This document shows, piece by piece, positions 6,319-17,296 of a stretch of DNA of 17,296 nt (positions are counted from its first letter, which is position 1; the number at the start of each line of letters is the position of its first letter). The DNA comes from an uncultured Steroidobacter sp. GTDB taxonomy: Bacteria; Pseudomonadota; Gammaproteobacteria; Steroidobacterales; Steroidobacteraceae. The DNA lies in NCBI GenBank assembly GCA_946478975.1, contig CAMLEO010000138.1:1-17296 (forward strand), written 5' to 3'. The notes under the pieces are model-generated. The model was not told the DNA's origin. It did no database searches and worked only from the letters and a program-made list of their open reading frames with translations. Position numbers and translations under genes: made by a program.

Positions 6319-7569
6319 GGTAACGGACACGGCTCCGCCGCGGCTTCGCTCGCCGTACGGCCGCAGCATCAGCACGAGCACGATCGCGAGCAAACACAGC
6401 GGCACGCCGAGCCCGAGAATCGATTTGTATGAACCGGTGAGGTCATACACGGCGCCGAACGCCAGCGGGCTCAAGCTCATCGCCACCATCACCGCCGAGA
6501 ACATCGCGCCGAAGATCTGCGCGAAGTTCTTCAAACCGAAGTAACGACTGGTGAGATACGCCAGCATGTCGACCTCGGCGCCGAGGCTCAGGCCCAACAA
6601 GATGGCGGCCAGCGTGAACGCCCACAGCGACAACGGCGCAGCCAACATTCCCAATCCGATCGCCGACAGCGTAAAGAACACGAACGCAATTCGGCGCGCG
6701 TCGTAACGATCCACCAGGAAGCCGATCAGCAATCGGCCGCCGAACGCAGCCCAGCCGAATGCCGACGCCAGCAGCGTCGCCTGCGCCACCGGAACACCGC
6801 GATCCTGGAGCATTGGCACCATGTGCGGAATCAGGCCGTACAGCACGAACGCGAGTCCAGCGAATATTGCGATCAAACTCCAGAAATCACGTCGACGCAT
6901 GGCTTCAGCCAACGTGTCGCCGCTCGCCGCCGGTTGAGCCGCATGCTCGTCGCTCGATGCGCCGTCGGGATGAAGGCCGAACGACTGTGGCTTTTCATGC
7001 AAAAGAAACACGATCATGGGCAGCGTAAACAACAGCATGATCATGCCGAGCCCGAAGTAGCCGCCTCGCCAGCCGCCGTGTGACACGAACTCTTGGGTGA
7101 TGAGCGGGACGTAACCGAAGCCGAGTCCGGTGCCGCTGCCAGCAATGCCAATCGCCAGTCCGCGCCGGCGATCGAACCAAGCGGTGAGCACTCGCATGTA
7201 AGGCACGCTGTTCGTGCCCACGGCGATCGTGCCCATCGCGACGTACACCGCGATGAACTGCCAGTACTGAGTGATGCGTGAGGCGGCGAGCAATGACAAC
7301 CCGAAAGTGATCACAGACGGAATCAGCACGCGCTTCACACCGAAGCGGTCGACCAGACGCCCCATGAACGGCAGCGAGAAGGCCGTGCATAACATCATCA
7401 CCGAGACCGCGGTGCTGATGGCTGTGCGGCTCCACCCAAACTCCTGGCCCATCGGCCCGCCCATCAGGAACAGCGACGACAAACCGAACGCCGCGGGCCC
7501 GGTGGAAATGCCGAGCAAGCACACCACGACCGTCAGCCAGCCGCGATAGAAGATTTTGTTTTCGGACAT
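6316..7569 (-). CDS. MFS transporter, monocarboxylate/oxalate-formate type
   Basis: 417 residues with about 12 hydrophobic segments, split by a hydrophilic central loop (about 205-230, EKPQSFGLHPDGASSDEHAAQP). The segment GWSRTAISTAVSVMMLCTAFSLPFMGRLVDRFGVKRVL holds the loop 2-3 MFS motif (GRLVDRFGVKR) and is typical of the MCT/OFA-like group, which mostly moves carboxylates by H+ symport or exchange. It is an inner-membrane protein, likely the importer for the acid used by this locus. The ATG at 7569 has only a weak ribosome-binding site (TTGGG). An intrinsic terminator separates it from the receptor gene upstream, so it needs its own promoter or read-through. Its stop codon touches the TauD-family stop. 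The last 40 residues encode an inverted TGTATGA pair described separately. Confidence 0.92.
   Translation of the reverse strand: MSENKIFYRGWLTVVVCLLGISTGPAAFGLSSLFLMGGPMGQEFGWSRTAISTAVSVMMLCTAFSLPFMGRLVDRFGVKRVLIPSVITFGLSLLAASRITQYWQFIAVYVAMGTIAVGTNSVPYMRVLTAWFDRRRGLAIGIAGSGTGLGFGYVPLITQEFVSHGGWRGGYFGLGMIMLLFTLPMIVFLLHEKPQSFGLHPDGASSDEHAAQPAASGDTLAEAMRRRDFWSLIAIFAGLAFVLYGLIPHMVPMLQDRGVPVAQATLLASAFGWAAFGGRLLIGFLVDRYDARRIAFVFFTLSAIGLGMLAAPLSLWAFTLAAILLGLSLGAEVDMLAYLTSRYFGLKNFAQIFGAMFSAVMVAMSLSPLAFGAVYDLTGSYKSILGLGVPLCLLAIVLVLMLRPYGERSRGGAVSVT
6426..6449. repeat. Inverted TGTATGA pair inside the MFS gene
   Basis: TGTATGA (6426-6432), 10 bp, TCATACA (6443-6449). The arms equal those of operator A. 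It lies within coding sequence for VYDLTGSYK, so the arms may simply reflect the Tyr-Asp and Ser-Tyr codons. It could alternatively be an intragenic GntR site. Confidence 0.35.
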
Positions 7570-7589
7570 GAATTGCCCAACAACCGCCT

Positions 7590-7624
7590 ACAACAAAACG
7601 GCCGCCCCGCCCTCGGAGCGGCCG
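7590..7624 (-). terminator. Intrinsic terminator of the TonB-dependent receptor gene
   Basis: Read on the minus strand, CGGCCGCTCC and GGGGCGGCCG form a 10-bp stem (one G-T wobble) with a 6-nt loop GAGGGC, followed directly by TTTTGTTGT. It begins about 20 bp after the receptor stop and ends about 20 bp before the MFS start. Confidence 0.88.
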
Positions 7625-7644
7625 CCATCATCACATGCCGTGAA

Positions 7645-9873
7645 CTAGAAGCGCGTGGAAGCTCTCAGGCCAATCGTTCGTGGGCGCGTCGTGTACACGC
7701 GATAACCGTCGCCAGTCACGCGCAAGCCGATCTGCGGCACTTCATCGGTGACGTTATCGACGAATATACCGACGTCCCAGGCGTCGAATCGCACACCCGC
7801 GCGCAAGCCGACCAGGAAATAACTATCGAGCTTCTGATAATCGTCCGACTGGCTGTTGAAGTTCGTGTACGACTCGCCGCGATAATTGAAATTGGTGCTG
7901 GCGTAACCGGTCAGCGACGACGAGAACGGCACTTCATATTGCACCTGGCCAGCATACGACCACTTCGGCGTGTACGGAATTCGGTCGCCGTCGAAACCTG
8001 AGGTCTGCGCCGTCGACGGCATATCTTCCGACAGCCGCGAGTCGGTATATGTCGCGCCCAAGTTGAACGACAACGCTTCGGTAGGCTGCGCATTGATCTG
8101 AAGCTCGAAGCCGTTCACGTAGCTCTTGCCGGCATTGGCGATGTAAACAAACGTGCCGCCCGGGTCGGTGACCGAGATCTGCTGATCAGACCAGTTGATT
8201 CGGTACAACGCCACTTCGGTATAGAACATGCGGTTCAGGAAGTAGCTCTTCGCACCGACTTCATAACTCCACAACGTATCGGACTCGTACTTGGCCGGCG
8301 CGGTCACACCTTGCTGAGCCGCCGCGTCGGAGTCGTTTGCGCCGCCGGGGCGGAAACCCGAAGCGATGCGGCTGTAAAGCGTGGTGTCGCCCGTGAGCTT
8401 GTAGGCGAGCGCAAAGTTGTAGCTCATCTCGTTCTCGCTGGTGTCTTCATCCAGCGAAAGTACGTCCGCCGTCTGCACCGGCGTGAACACCGGATGACGC
8501 AACGCCTGCGTCGTAATCGTTCGTTGACCGATGTCTGCCGTGTAGTAGCGCAGGCCGACCGTCCCGGTGAGCTTCTCCGTGAACTGATAATTCGTCTCCG
8601 CGAACGCCGCGAACTGATCGATCGTCACAGTACCGGTCGCGGAGTTGATGTCATCGCGAGCAAACCCGGACGCGACGCAATCGACATGGAAATTACAGCG
8701 CGCCTTGCCGGTCGTGCGATCGGCAACGAGCGCAGCGTTCCGCGCCTCAGATTCCTGCTCGGCATAGAACACGCCGGCGACGAACTGCGCCGGCCCCTGG
8801 AACGCCGAGGAGAACCGAAACTCCGAGGTCAGGTTGGAAATATCCTGGTCCTGGTGATACGCGAGATCGACGCCGAGATGGAAACGATTCGCCGTCGGCG
8901 TGCTGTCTCGTGACAGATACAGCTGGCGATCCATGTACGAGACCGTGCCGGTGAACGTGCCGAAGCCGGCGTCGTAATCGGCGACCGCGCTGAACAGCTT
9001 GATCTCGTCGTCGAACGGCTCCTGCGTCGGCGAAATATTCCGATATGCGCCGCGTCCGAACTCGAAATATTGCGAGCCGTCCGCTTTGCTCTCCTGATAC
9101 AAACCCATCAGCGTCAGGCTGAGCGCGTCGGTGAGCTTGGAGCCCAGCGTCAGGCGCGTGCCCCACACGGTTTGATCGTTCACGTCTTGGTGCAGAACGC
9201 CGTTACGCTCCTGCTCGATATATCCGCCGCCGGTGTCGCCCCACGCGACGGCGCGCAAGCCGACTTTATCGGCAACGAGCGGCAGGTTCGCAACCGCTTC
9301 GCCCTGAAACAACTCATTGCCGTCTTTCACGCTCGCGGCCGAACCGGTGAAGCCGAACGACTGCTGCGAGAGATCCGGTTTGTTGGTGATGAAGCGCACC
9401 GTGCCGCTCATCGAGCCGGCGCCGAACAGCGTGCCCTGCGGACCCTTGAGGATTTCGATGCGATTCAAATCGTGCAGCTGGATGTTCGGCTGATTGTCGC
9501 TGCCGCCGTCGAGGCCGAGGCCGGTGATCACCGCTTCGTCATAGTACAAACCGACGGTGGGCTTGCCAGAAGAGGCAATGCCGCGGACGATGATCTGATT
9601 GTCGCCGACGCCGCGATTGTTGACCTGGATGGATGGATCCAAGCGCGTGAAGCTTTCAAGGGAGAACGACTGGCTGTCGCGAATGGCATCGCCGCTGACG
9701 GCGGCGATGGCGGCGGGCGTGTCCTTCATCGTCGTTTCGCGCTTGGTCGCGGTGACGACGAGCTCTTCGAGCACCGGCTCCTGCTGCGCGTTTGCGACTG
9801 TGGCTGCTGCCGTCGCCGCGAGCGCAAGCGCCTGTCCCATCCGGCGCGCCATCCGAGTGTTGCTGACTCTCAT
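7645..9873 (-). CDS. TonB-dependent outer-membrane receptor
   Basis: 742 residues. A signal peptide (1-29, cleavage near VANA-QQ) is followed by a TonB box, EELVVTATKRE (36-46), a plug domain (about 50-165, with IEILKGPQGTLFGAGSMSGTVRFITNKP) and a C-terminal 22-strand barrel ending in Phe, as outer-membrane proteins do. It takes up a large or scarce ligand across the outer membrane using energy from TonB-ExbBD. A Cys pair (CNFHVDC) in a probable extracellular loop may form a disulfide. The architecture resembles the many receptors of Sphingomonas- and Steroidobacter-like degraders, which often take up aromatic or steroid-like substrates rather than siderophores; this is inference. GAGGAG lies 5 nt before the ATG at 9873. 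The gene is divergent from the esterase, sharing operator region C, and ends in an intrinsic terminator. The ligand is unknown. Confidence 0.94.
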   Translation of the reverse strand: MRVSNTRMARRMGQALALAATAAATVANAQQEPVLEELVVTATKRETTMKDTPAAIAAVSGDAIRDSQSFSLESFTRLDPSIQVNNRGVGDNQIIVRGIASSGKPTVGLYYDEAVITGLGLDGGSDNQPNIQLHDLNRIEILKGPQGTLFGAGSMSGTVRFITNKPDLSQQSFGFTGSAASVKDGNELFQGEAVANLPLVADKVGLRAVAWGDTGGGYIEQERNGVLHQDVNDQTVWGTRLTLGSKLTDALSLTLMGLYQESKADGSQYFEFGRGAYRNISPTQEPFDDEIKLFSAVADYDAGFGTFTGTVSYMDRQLYLSRDSTPTANRFHLGVDLAYHQDQDISNLTSEFRFSSAFQGPAQFVAGVFYAEQESEARNAALVADRTTGKARCNFHVDCVASGFARDDINSATGTVTIDQFAAFAETNYQFTEKLTGTVGLRYYTADIGQRTITTQALRHPVFTPVQTADVLSLDEDTSENEMSYNFALAYKLTGDTTLYSRIASGFRPGGANDSDAAAQQGVTAPAKYESDTLWSYEVGAKSYFLNRMFYTEVALYRINWSDQQISVTDPGGTFVYIANAGKSYVNGFELQINAQPTEALSFNLGATYTDSRLSEDMPSTAQTSGFDGDRIPYTPKWSYAGQVQYEVPFSSSLTGYASTNFNYRGESYTNFNSQSDDYQKLDSYFLVGLRAGVRFDAWDVGIFVDNVTDEVPQIGLRVTGDGYRVYTTRPRTIGLRASTRF

Positions 9874-9966
9874 GCAAGCTCCTCAAGGTTTTCGACGCTG
9901 GTCTTCCAACTCGAAACAGGCCACGGTGCAACTCGTTTGCAACTTGCATACCACCAGTCAAACAGT

Positions 9967-10013
9967 TCATACGATGGTATTTTTGTATGATGTATGACGA
10001 TCATAGATACCAT
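9967..10013. promoter_or_regulatory. Putative GntR operator cluster C between receptor and esterase
   Basis: Two tandem TGTATGA copies (9984-9990 and 9991-9997) are flanked by the inverted near-copies TCATACG (9967-9973, as TTCATACG) and TCATAGA (10001-10007). An outer 7-bp inverted repeat, ATGGTAT (9974-9980) and ATACCAT (10007-10013), encloses the tandem copies. TATGAT (9986-9991) could be a -10 box for the esterase. The region lies in the 270-bp divergent gap, so one regulator could control both genes. Confidence 0.55.
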
Positions 10014-10143
10014 GATGGCGCTGATTCAAGTCTCGGGCACGCGCGAATTGGTGCAAGCGTCGTGTTCCATGCACCGAATTCGGCCCCGGCGGAAATGCCG
10101 GCCCAAAGGAAATCTTCATCCAATCGCGAAGCGAGGAAAGCCC

Positions 10144-11751
10144 GTGCAGTCCACGACGATGCTCCATGCTCGGTTATTCCACGTCCTGTTATATGTGGCG
10201 CTGCTTGCGTCGGGCAGTGGTGTTTATGCCGCCGGGGTGGCGGCCCCAGCGGCAGCACTGGATGCTCGGATCAGCGGCGCAATGCAATGCGAGAAGCTGA
10301 TCGACGAAGACTTCAAGAACTCGGGCATCGCTCCCCTCTCCGTGGTCTCGGCCAAGTTGGTCCCGGCCAGCAACGGTACCGACGAATACTGCGCCGTCAA
10401 TGGATATATCCAACCGCAAATCCAATTCGAAGTGCGGCTGCCGAGTCGCGAATGGAACGGTCGCTACTTTCAGGTCGGCTGCGGCGGCTTCTGCGGCGTC
10501 GTCGGCATCAACAATTGCGCCGACGCGTTGGCGGCCAACTATGTCGTCGCGGCCCATAACATGGGCCATGTCGGGCTTCCCGTCAAAGATCCCGTGTGGG
10601 GCAGCGATCCAGCGCTGCGCGAAGACTACGGTGGACGCTCCACTCATCTCATGGCAGTCGTCGGTAAATTGATCGCGGAGCGTTACTACGGCAAGCGACC
10701 CGCTCGTTCATATTTTCGCGGCTGCTCCACCGGCGGTCGCGAAGGCTTGAGCGAAGCGCAGCGCTATCCGGAAGATTTCGACGGCATCATCGCCGGCGAT
10801 CCCGCGTTCCCCGGCCGGCTCGGCGCCATTGCGAACAATTGGGATGCGAGACATCTGCTTCGCGACGACGGCTCGGAGATTTTCACGCCGGCGAAGCTGG
10901 CCGTGCTGAATGCAGGTGTCATGCGAGCGTGCGACAAGCTCGATGGCGTCGCCGATGGCATTTTGATGGATCCGCGAGTTTGTAACTTCGATCCGGCGAA
11001 GCTTCAGTGCAAGAGTGCGGATAAAGATGATTGTCTGACGACAGACCAGGTCGCTGCAGCGAAGGCTTTATATAGCGGCCCCGTGAACAGTCGCGGCGAG
11101 AAGCTGATGCCGGGCACCACGCCTTACGGCAGCGAGCTGTCATGGAGCGGCGCGGGTCGTCGTTCACTTGCGGAAGGTTACTTGCGGTATCTTGCGTTTC
11201 CGACCAATCCGCCGGCGGATTACAACTATCGCAGTTTCAATTTCGATACTGATGTGGAAAAGACGGAAGCGATGGCGCGGGTCTACGATCCGGTCGCTCC
11301 GCATGAAGCACCCGATCTGCGTGCATTCGAACAGCGAGGCGGCAAGCTCATCGTTTATCACGGCTGGGCCGATGCAGGCGTGTCACCGATGGCGCTGCTC
11401 GACTACTACGCGAATGTGACATCCCGCCAGGGCGGCCAGGAGAAAGTGCGAGGATGGTTTCGAGTATTCATGGTCCCCGGAATGTTTCATTGCCGCGGCG
11501 GCAATGCGCCCAACACGTTCGAGCTGCTGCCCGACCTGGTGAAGTGGGTTGAACAGGGCCAGGCGCCGGAGCGGGTTGTCGCCAGCCAAAGCGGCCCGAA
11601 CGGCGTGATGCGCACGCGGCCGCTGTTTCCTCATCCCGCGTTCGCTCGTTACACCGGCAAAGGTGACGTGAACGATGCTGCCAATTGGGTGAGCGCGTCG
11701 CCCAAGAAAGCAGTGGACGACCACATCGATTGGGTTCGCGCGCCGAAGTAG
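10144..11751 (+). CDS. Tannase/feruloyl-esterase family secreted hydrolase
   Basis: 535 residues from GTG at 10144, chosen because GAGGA (10133-10137) lies 6 nt upstream and a signal peptide follows (LFHVLLYVALLASGSGVYA, residues 11-29). Upstream ATGs such as the one at 9994 fall in the operator and have no ribosome-binding site. The catalytic set of the family is complete: Ser195 in GCSTGGREG, Asp410 in HGWAD, His449 in MFHC. Cys194 and Cys450 flank Ser and His as in the CS-D-HC motif, where they form a disulfide. CDKLDGVADGI (263-273) matches the family's calcium loop, with ligands spaced as in fungal FaeB. Several further Cys fit export. The enzyme should hydrolyse esters of aromatic acids (galloyl, feruloyl, MHET-like) in the periplasm or outside. 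Divergent placement with the TonB receptor suggests joint induction. Confidence 0.93.
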   Translation: MQSTTMLHARLFHVLLYVALLASGSGVYAAGVAAPAAALDARISGAMQCEKLIDEDFKNSGIAPLSVVSAKLVPASNGTDEYCAVNGYIQPQIQFEVRLPSREWNGRYFQVGCGGFCGVVGINNCADALAANYVVAAHNMGHVGLPVKDPVWGSDPALREDYGGRSTHLMAVVGKLIAERYYGKRPARSYFRGCSTGGREGLSEAQRYPEDFDGIIAGDPAFPGRLGAIANNWDARHLLRDDGSEIFTPAKLAVLNAGVMRACDKLDGVADGILMDPRVCNFDPAKLQCKSADKDDCLTTDQVAAAKALYSGPVNSRGEKLMPGTTPYGSELSWSGAGRRSLAEGYLRYLAFPTNPPADYNYRSFNFDTDVEKTEAMARVYDPVAPHEAPDLRAFEQRGGKLIVYHGWADAGVSPMALLDYYANVTSRQGGQEKVRGWFRVFMVPGMFHCRGGNAPNTFELLPDLVKWVEQGQAPERVVASQSGPNGVMRTRPLFPHPAFARYTGKGDVNDAANWVSASPKKAVDDHIDWVRAPK

Positions 11752-11774
11752 AGCGCGCCTTGCTTAGCTCCTGA

Positions 11775-11813
11775 GGCGCGGCCGGAAGTACTTGAGTTCT
11801 TCCGGCCGGCGCC
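11775..11813. terminator. Strong hairpin between convergent esterase and csgG-like genes
   Basis: GGCGC plus GGCCGGAAG (11775-11788) pair with CTTCCGGCC plus GCGCC (11799-11813), with one bulged G and a 10-nt loop. The stem sits between two convergent stops (11751 and 11830). No good T-tract follows on either side, so it is a probable bidirectional terminator or transcript-stabilising stem rather than a textbook one. Confidence 0.6.
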
Positions 11814-11829
11814 GCAGGTCATATATCTC

Positions 11830-12879
11830 TTATCGGGTGACCAGCACCTTCTTCACCCAGCCACCGCCATTGCTCGACTCGACCTTGAGGTAGCCATCCT
11901 TCTCCTCACCCATGAAGATCATCTCTTCACCCTTGCCCAAGGTCGCGACCGTCTTCGACGTATCGCTCGGCGATGAATACATTTTCAAGTTGCCGATCTT
12001 CGGCACGATGGTGTCGCCCTCGTTATAAACAGCGCCACCCTTGGTCTTCTTGCCCGCTTCATCCGCGAGCGTGCCGACGTCACGCTGCAAGCTCGGCTGG
12101 CCGCGCACCGACTTCACGATGTTGTTGTAGTTGTCCATGAGGCTGGCCGCGATCACCTTGCCTTCATTGGTCTTCGTGTAACCGCCGAGGGCACCCGCCG
12201 CGCTGCTGCCGAACAAAGCCGCGCCGAGCTTCAGATCAGCCTTCTTGGAGCTGCCTTCCGCGGAAGCGACCTGCACGCCCGAGCGCGCATCGGCGACCAG
12301 CATGCTCGTCTGCGCTTCTTTGAACTTCAAACCACCGGCGACCGCGCCGAGCATTCGCCCGCTGGAGCCACCGATCAAGCCGCCGAGCGCGCCACCAACG
12401 CCGCCGGCGTCATTCTCAGAGAACACGACGGCCGGCGTGAGCACGAAGTCCGCGCTGACCATCTGACCGCCGCCCATGTTCGAGCCCTGGCGCAGCTCGC
12501 CGGACTCCTGCAGCGCGCGTTCCTGCATCATGTTCTGCATACCGATGCCGCGCTCCACGACGATGAAGCAGTTCGACTGCTGCACCATCATGCGAATCAA
12601 ACCCGTGGGCGACTGCAGGCCGTAATGAGAGAGCGACTGCGCGACGTAATCCTGCGGCTCGACCACGGCGAGCGCGCCCATCGGCTTGTCACAATGTTCG
12701 AGGCCGTTGTCCCCTTGCGATCCGCCCGGGCCGGCGGAGCCCTGCACTTCGCTGCCACCCTCACCTTTTCTCTGGCCCAGCACGCCCTGGGCGGGCACGG
12801 CCAGCGGCAGACAGACCAAGGTCAACGCAGCGGCAACGCTCGCGCGCACGCTCAACGTCTTGGCCGAACTCGACTTCAT
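11830..12879 (-). CDS. CsgG-like exported protein with C-terminal SH3-like domain
   Basis: 349 residues from ATG at 12879. The GGGGAG site is 7 nt from this ATG but only 1 nt from the in-frame ATG at 12885, so the second is preferred. A signal peptide (MKSSSAKTLSVRASVAAALTLVCLPLAVPA-QG) has no lipobox, so a soluble periplasmic form is likely, unlike lipoprotein CsgG. A Gly/Ser-rich linker precedes the middle domain. That domain has CsgG-family traits: a regulated-turnover-like SNCFIVVERGIGMQNMMQERAL block, ADFVLTPAVVFSE, and TSMLVADARSGVQVASAEG. Within it lies a Gly-zipper insert (GGVGGALGGLIGGSSG). The last 60 residues (about 285-347) resemble a bacterial SH3 domain (MYSSPSDTSKTVATLGKGEEMIFMGEEKDGYLKVE...GGWVKKVLV), which usually contacts peptidoglycan. 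No curli genes are near. Its role is unknown, perhaps envelope assembly; the CsgG assignment is moderate. Confidence 0.75.
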   Translation of the reverse strand: MKSSSAKTLSVRASVAAALTLVCLPLAVPAQGVLGQRKGEGGSEVQGSAGPGGSQGDNGLEHCDKPMGALAVVEPQDYVAQSLSHYGLQSPTGLIRMMVQQSNCFIVVERGIGMQNMMQERALQESGELRQGSNMGGGQMVSADFVLTPAVVFSENDAGGVGGALGGLIGGSSGRMLGAVAGGLKFKEAQTSMLVADARSGVQVASAEGSSKKADLKLGAALFGSSAAGALGGYTKTNEGKVIAASLMDNYNNIVKSVRGQPSLQRDVGTLADEAGKKTKGGAVYNEGDTIVPKIGNLKMYSSPSDTSKTVATLGKGEEMIFMGEEKDGYLKVESSNGGGWVKKVLVTR

Positions 12880-12941
12880 AAACATTCTCCCCGATGGATG
12901 AAGCTGGGCGGACCCGATGCTGCCGCCGATCTGAACTGCTT

Positions 12942-12958
12942 GATTTACAGCGATTTAC
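12942..12958. repeat. Direct repeat GATTTAC, 10-bp period
   Basis: GATTTAC occurs at 12942-12948 and 12952-12958, one helical turn apart and about 60 bp upstream of the csgG-like start (reads GTAAATC twice on that strand). It could be a binding site for an activator or repressor of that gene; no further copy was noticed. Confidence 0.4.
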
Positions 12959-13193
12959 GTGAGTGCCAGAGCCGGCGGCGATCTGAGCACGCGGCCGGAA
13001 GGACGGTCAAGCGGACGCATCGCAGACCGGCATCGCGCCTCTGTCTGGATGGCTTGCCTGCCCGCTTTACGCATAGTGGCCGCATGATTCCGCCGCCCGC
13101 CCGCGCCGGTAAATGCAACTTCAGTACATTGCGACTGGGGGTGCTGCCGCCGCGAACCGGCGGGCAACAACGAGGGCCGGGATTCGCACCGCA

Positions 13194-13221
13194 TTGACGC
13201 AGGTGGCTTCCTCTGTAATAT
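13194..13221 (+). promoter_or_regulatory. Sigma70 promoter, probably of gltB
   Basis: TTGACG (13194-13199), 16 bp, TAATAT (13216-13221): close matches to both consensus hexamers in a GC-rich region. Transcription would start near 13228, giving gltB an untranslated leader of about 300 nt. Confidence 0.65.
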
Positions 13222-13465
13222 GGCTGACATTCCTTCGGGTTGTATTCAACTTGCTCGCGGCGTCCTGGCCCGGCCGGCCATGCACGCGCCGCTGTCCTTG
13301 CGCGAAACAGCCCTACGAATCAAAGATTTAGACCGTTGGTCGCGGGCGACGATGCCTTCGGCCAAGCGCCGCCAACCGCGGCGGCGGTCCCGCGCCGGGC
13401 ACCCCATGGGATGCAGCATTGATAAAAATGCCGACTCCAGGAGAGGTCCGCTGCGCGGGGATAGG

Positions 13466-13492
13466 CATGCCCGTCGCCCGAGCGGGGGCATG
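13466..13492 (+). other. Hairpin in the gltB leader
   Basis: CATGCCC (13466-13472) pairs with GGGCATG (13486-13492), with an inner CGC/GCG pairing, about 40 nt before the gltB start. There is no T-tract, so it is not a simple terminator. It matches no riboswitch known to me. Confidence 0.4.
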
Positions 13493-13531
13493 ACCGACGA
13501 ATTTCCCGATGATGGTTAACGGTAGGCCAAC

Positions 13532-17296
<3,765 letters not shown>

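Larger units (their letters stand above)
12880..13531. other. Non-coding stretch between the csgG-like gene and gltB
   Basis: About 650 bp with no convincing gene: the short open frames on both strands are Arg/Pro/Ala-rich and lack ribosome-binding sites. No tRNA or known riboswitch was recognised. It holds a direct repeat near 12942-12958, a sigma70 promoter at 13194-13221 and a hairpin at 13466-13492. Confidence 0.6.

Noticed and set aside
9994..10143. N-terminal extension of the esterase by 50 codons
   Set aside because: The extension reads through the operator cluster, has no ribosome-binding site and would bury the signal peptide. GTG at 10144 fits all three criteria.
12955..13519. Several 60-190 codon open frames in the csgG-like/gltB gap
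   Set aside because: Arg/Pro/Ala-rich products, no ribosome-binding sites, mutually overlapping, and one begins inside the -10 box of the gltB promoter.

Overview
The window is GC-rich, tightly packed bacterial chromosome. Outer-membrane genes (a TonB-dependent receptor and a CsgG-like secreted protein) and the style of the catabolic genes indicate a Gram-negative proteobacterium. I infer a gammaproteobacterium of the Steroidobacter/Nevskiales type, from general resemblance only. About the first 11.75 kb looks like an accessory catabolic locus. The last 4 kb is core nitrogen metabolism (gltB).

Layout. 1-1634 (minus): a class A FAD monooxygenase followed by a small metal-binding cupin that runs off the left edge. 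1696-3339 (minus): an FCD-type GntR regulator and an aspartate-dehydrogenase-like Rossmann protein. 3456-6315 (plus, divergent): acylating acetaldehyde dehydrogenase, 4-hydroxy-2-oxovalerate aldolase and a TauD/TfdA 2-oxoglutarate dioxygenase as a compact operon. 6316-9873 (minus): an MFS carboxylate-type transporter and a TonB-dependent receptor with a clear intrinsic terminator between them. 10144-11751 (plus, divergent from the receptor): a secreted tannase/feruloyl-esterase-family hydrolase. 11830-12879 (minus): a CsgG-like exported protein with a C-terminal SH3-like domain. 12880-13531: a 650-bp non-coding stretch with a good sigma70 promoter. 13532-end (plus): the large subunit of glutamate synthase, cut by the right edge.

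How the genes may work together (inference). The esterase could release an aromatic or hydroxy-acid unit outside the cytoplasm. The receptor and MFS protein could carry it in. The monooxygenase, cupin and TauD-like enzyme could oxidise it. The aldolase/dehydrogenase pair could turn the resulting 4-hydroxy-2-oxo acid into pyruvate and an acyl-CoA. The ring-cleavage dioxygenase, hydrolase and 2-hydroxypentadienoate hydratase of a normal meta pathway are not in the window. They may lie to the left or elsewhere, or the route may be unusual.

The best structural signal is a repeated TGTATGA(C) motif. It occurs in three intergenic regions: before the monooxygenase, between the dehydrogenase-like gene and the aldehyde dehydrogenase operon, and between the receptor and the esterase. 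This suggests that the local GntR protein controls the whole locus. A second point is that the aspartate-dehydrogenase-like protein seems to lack the family's catalytic histidine, so it may have a different reaction.
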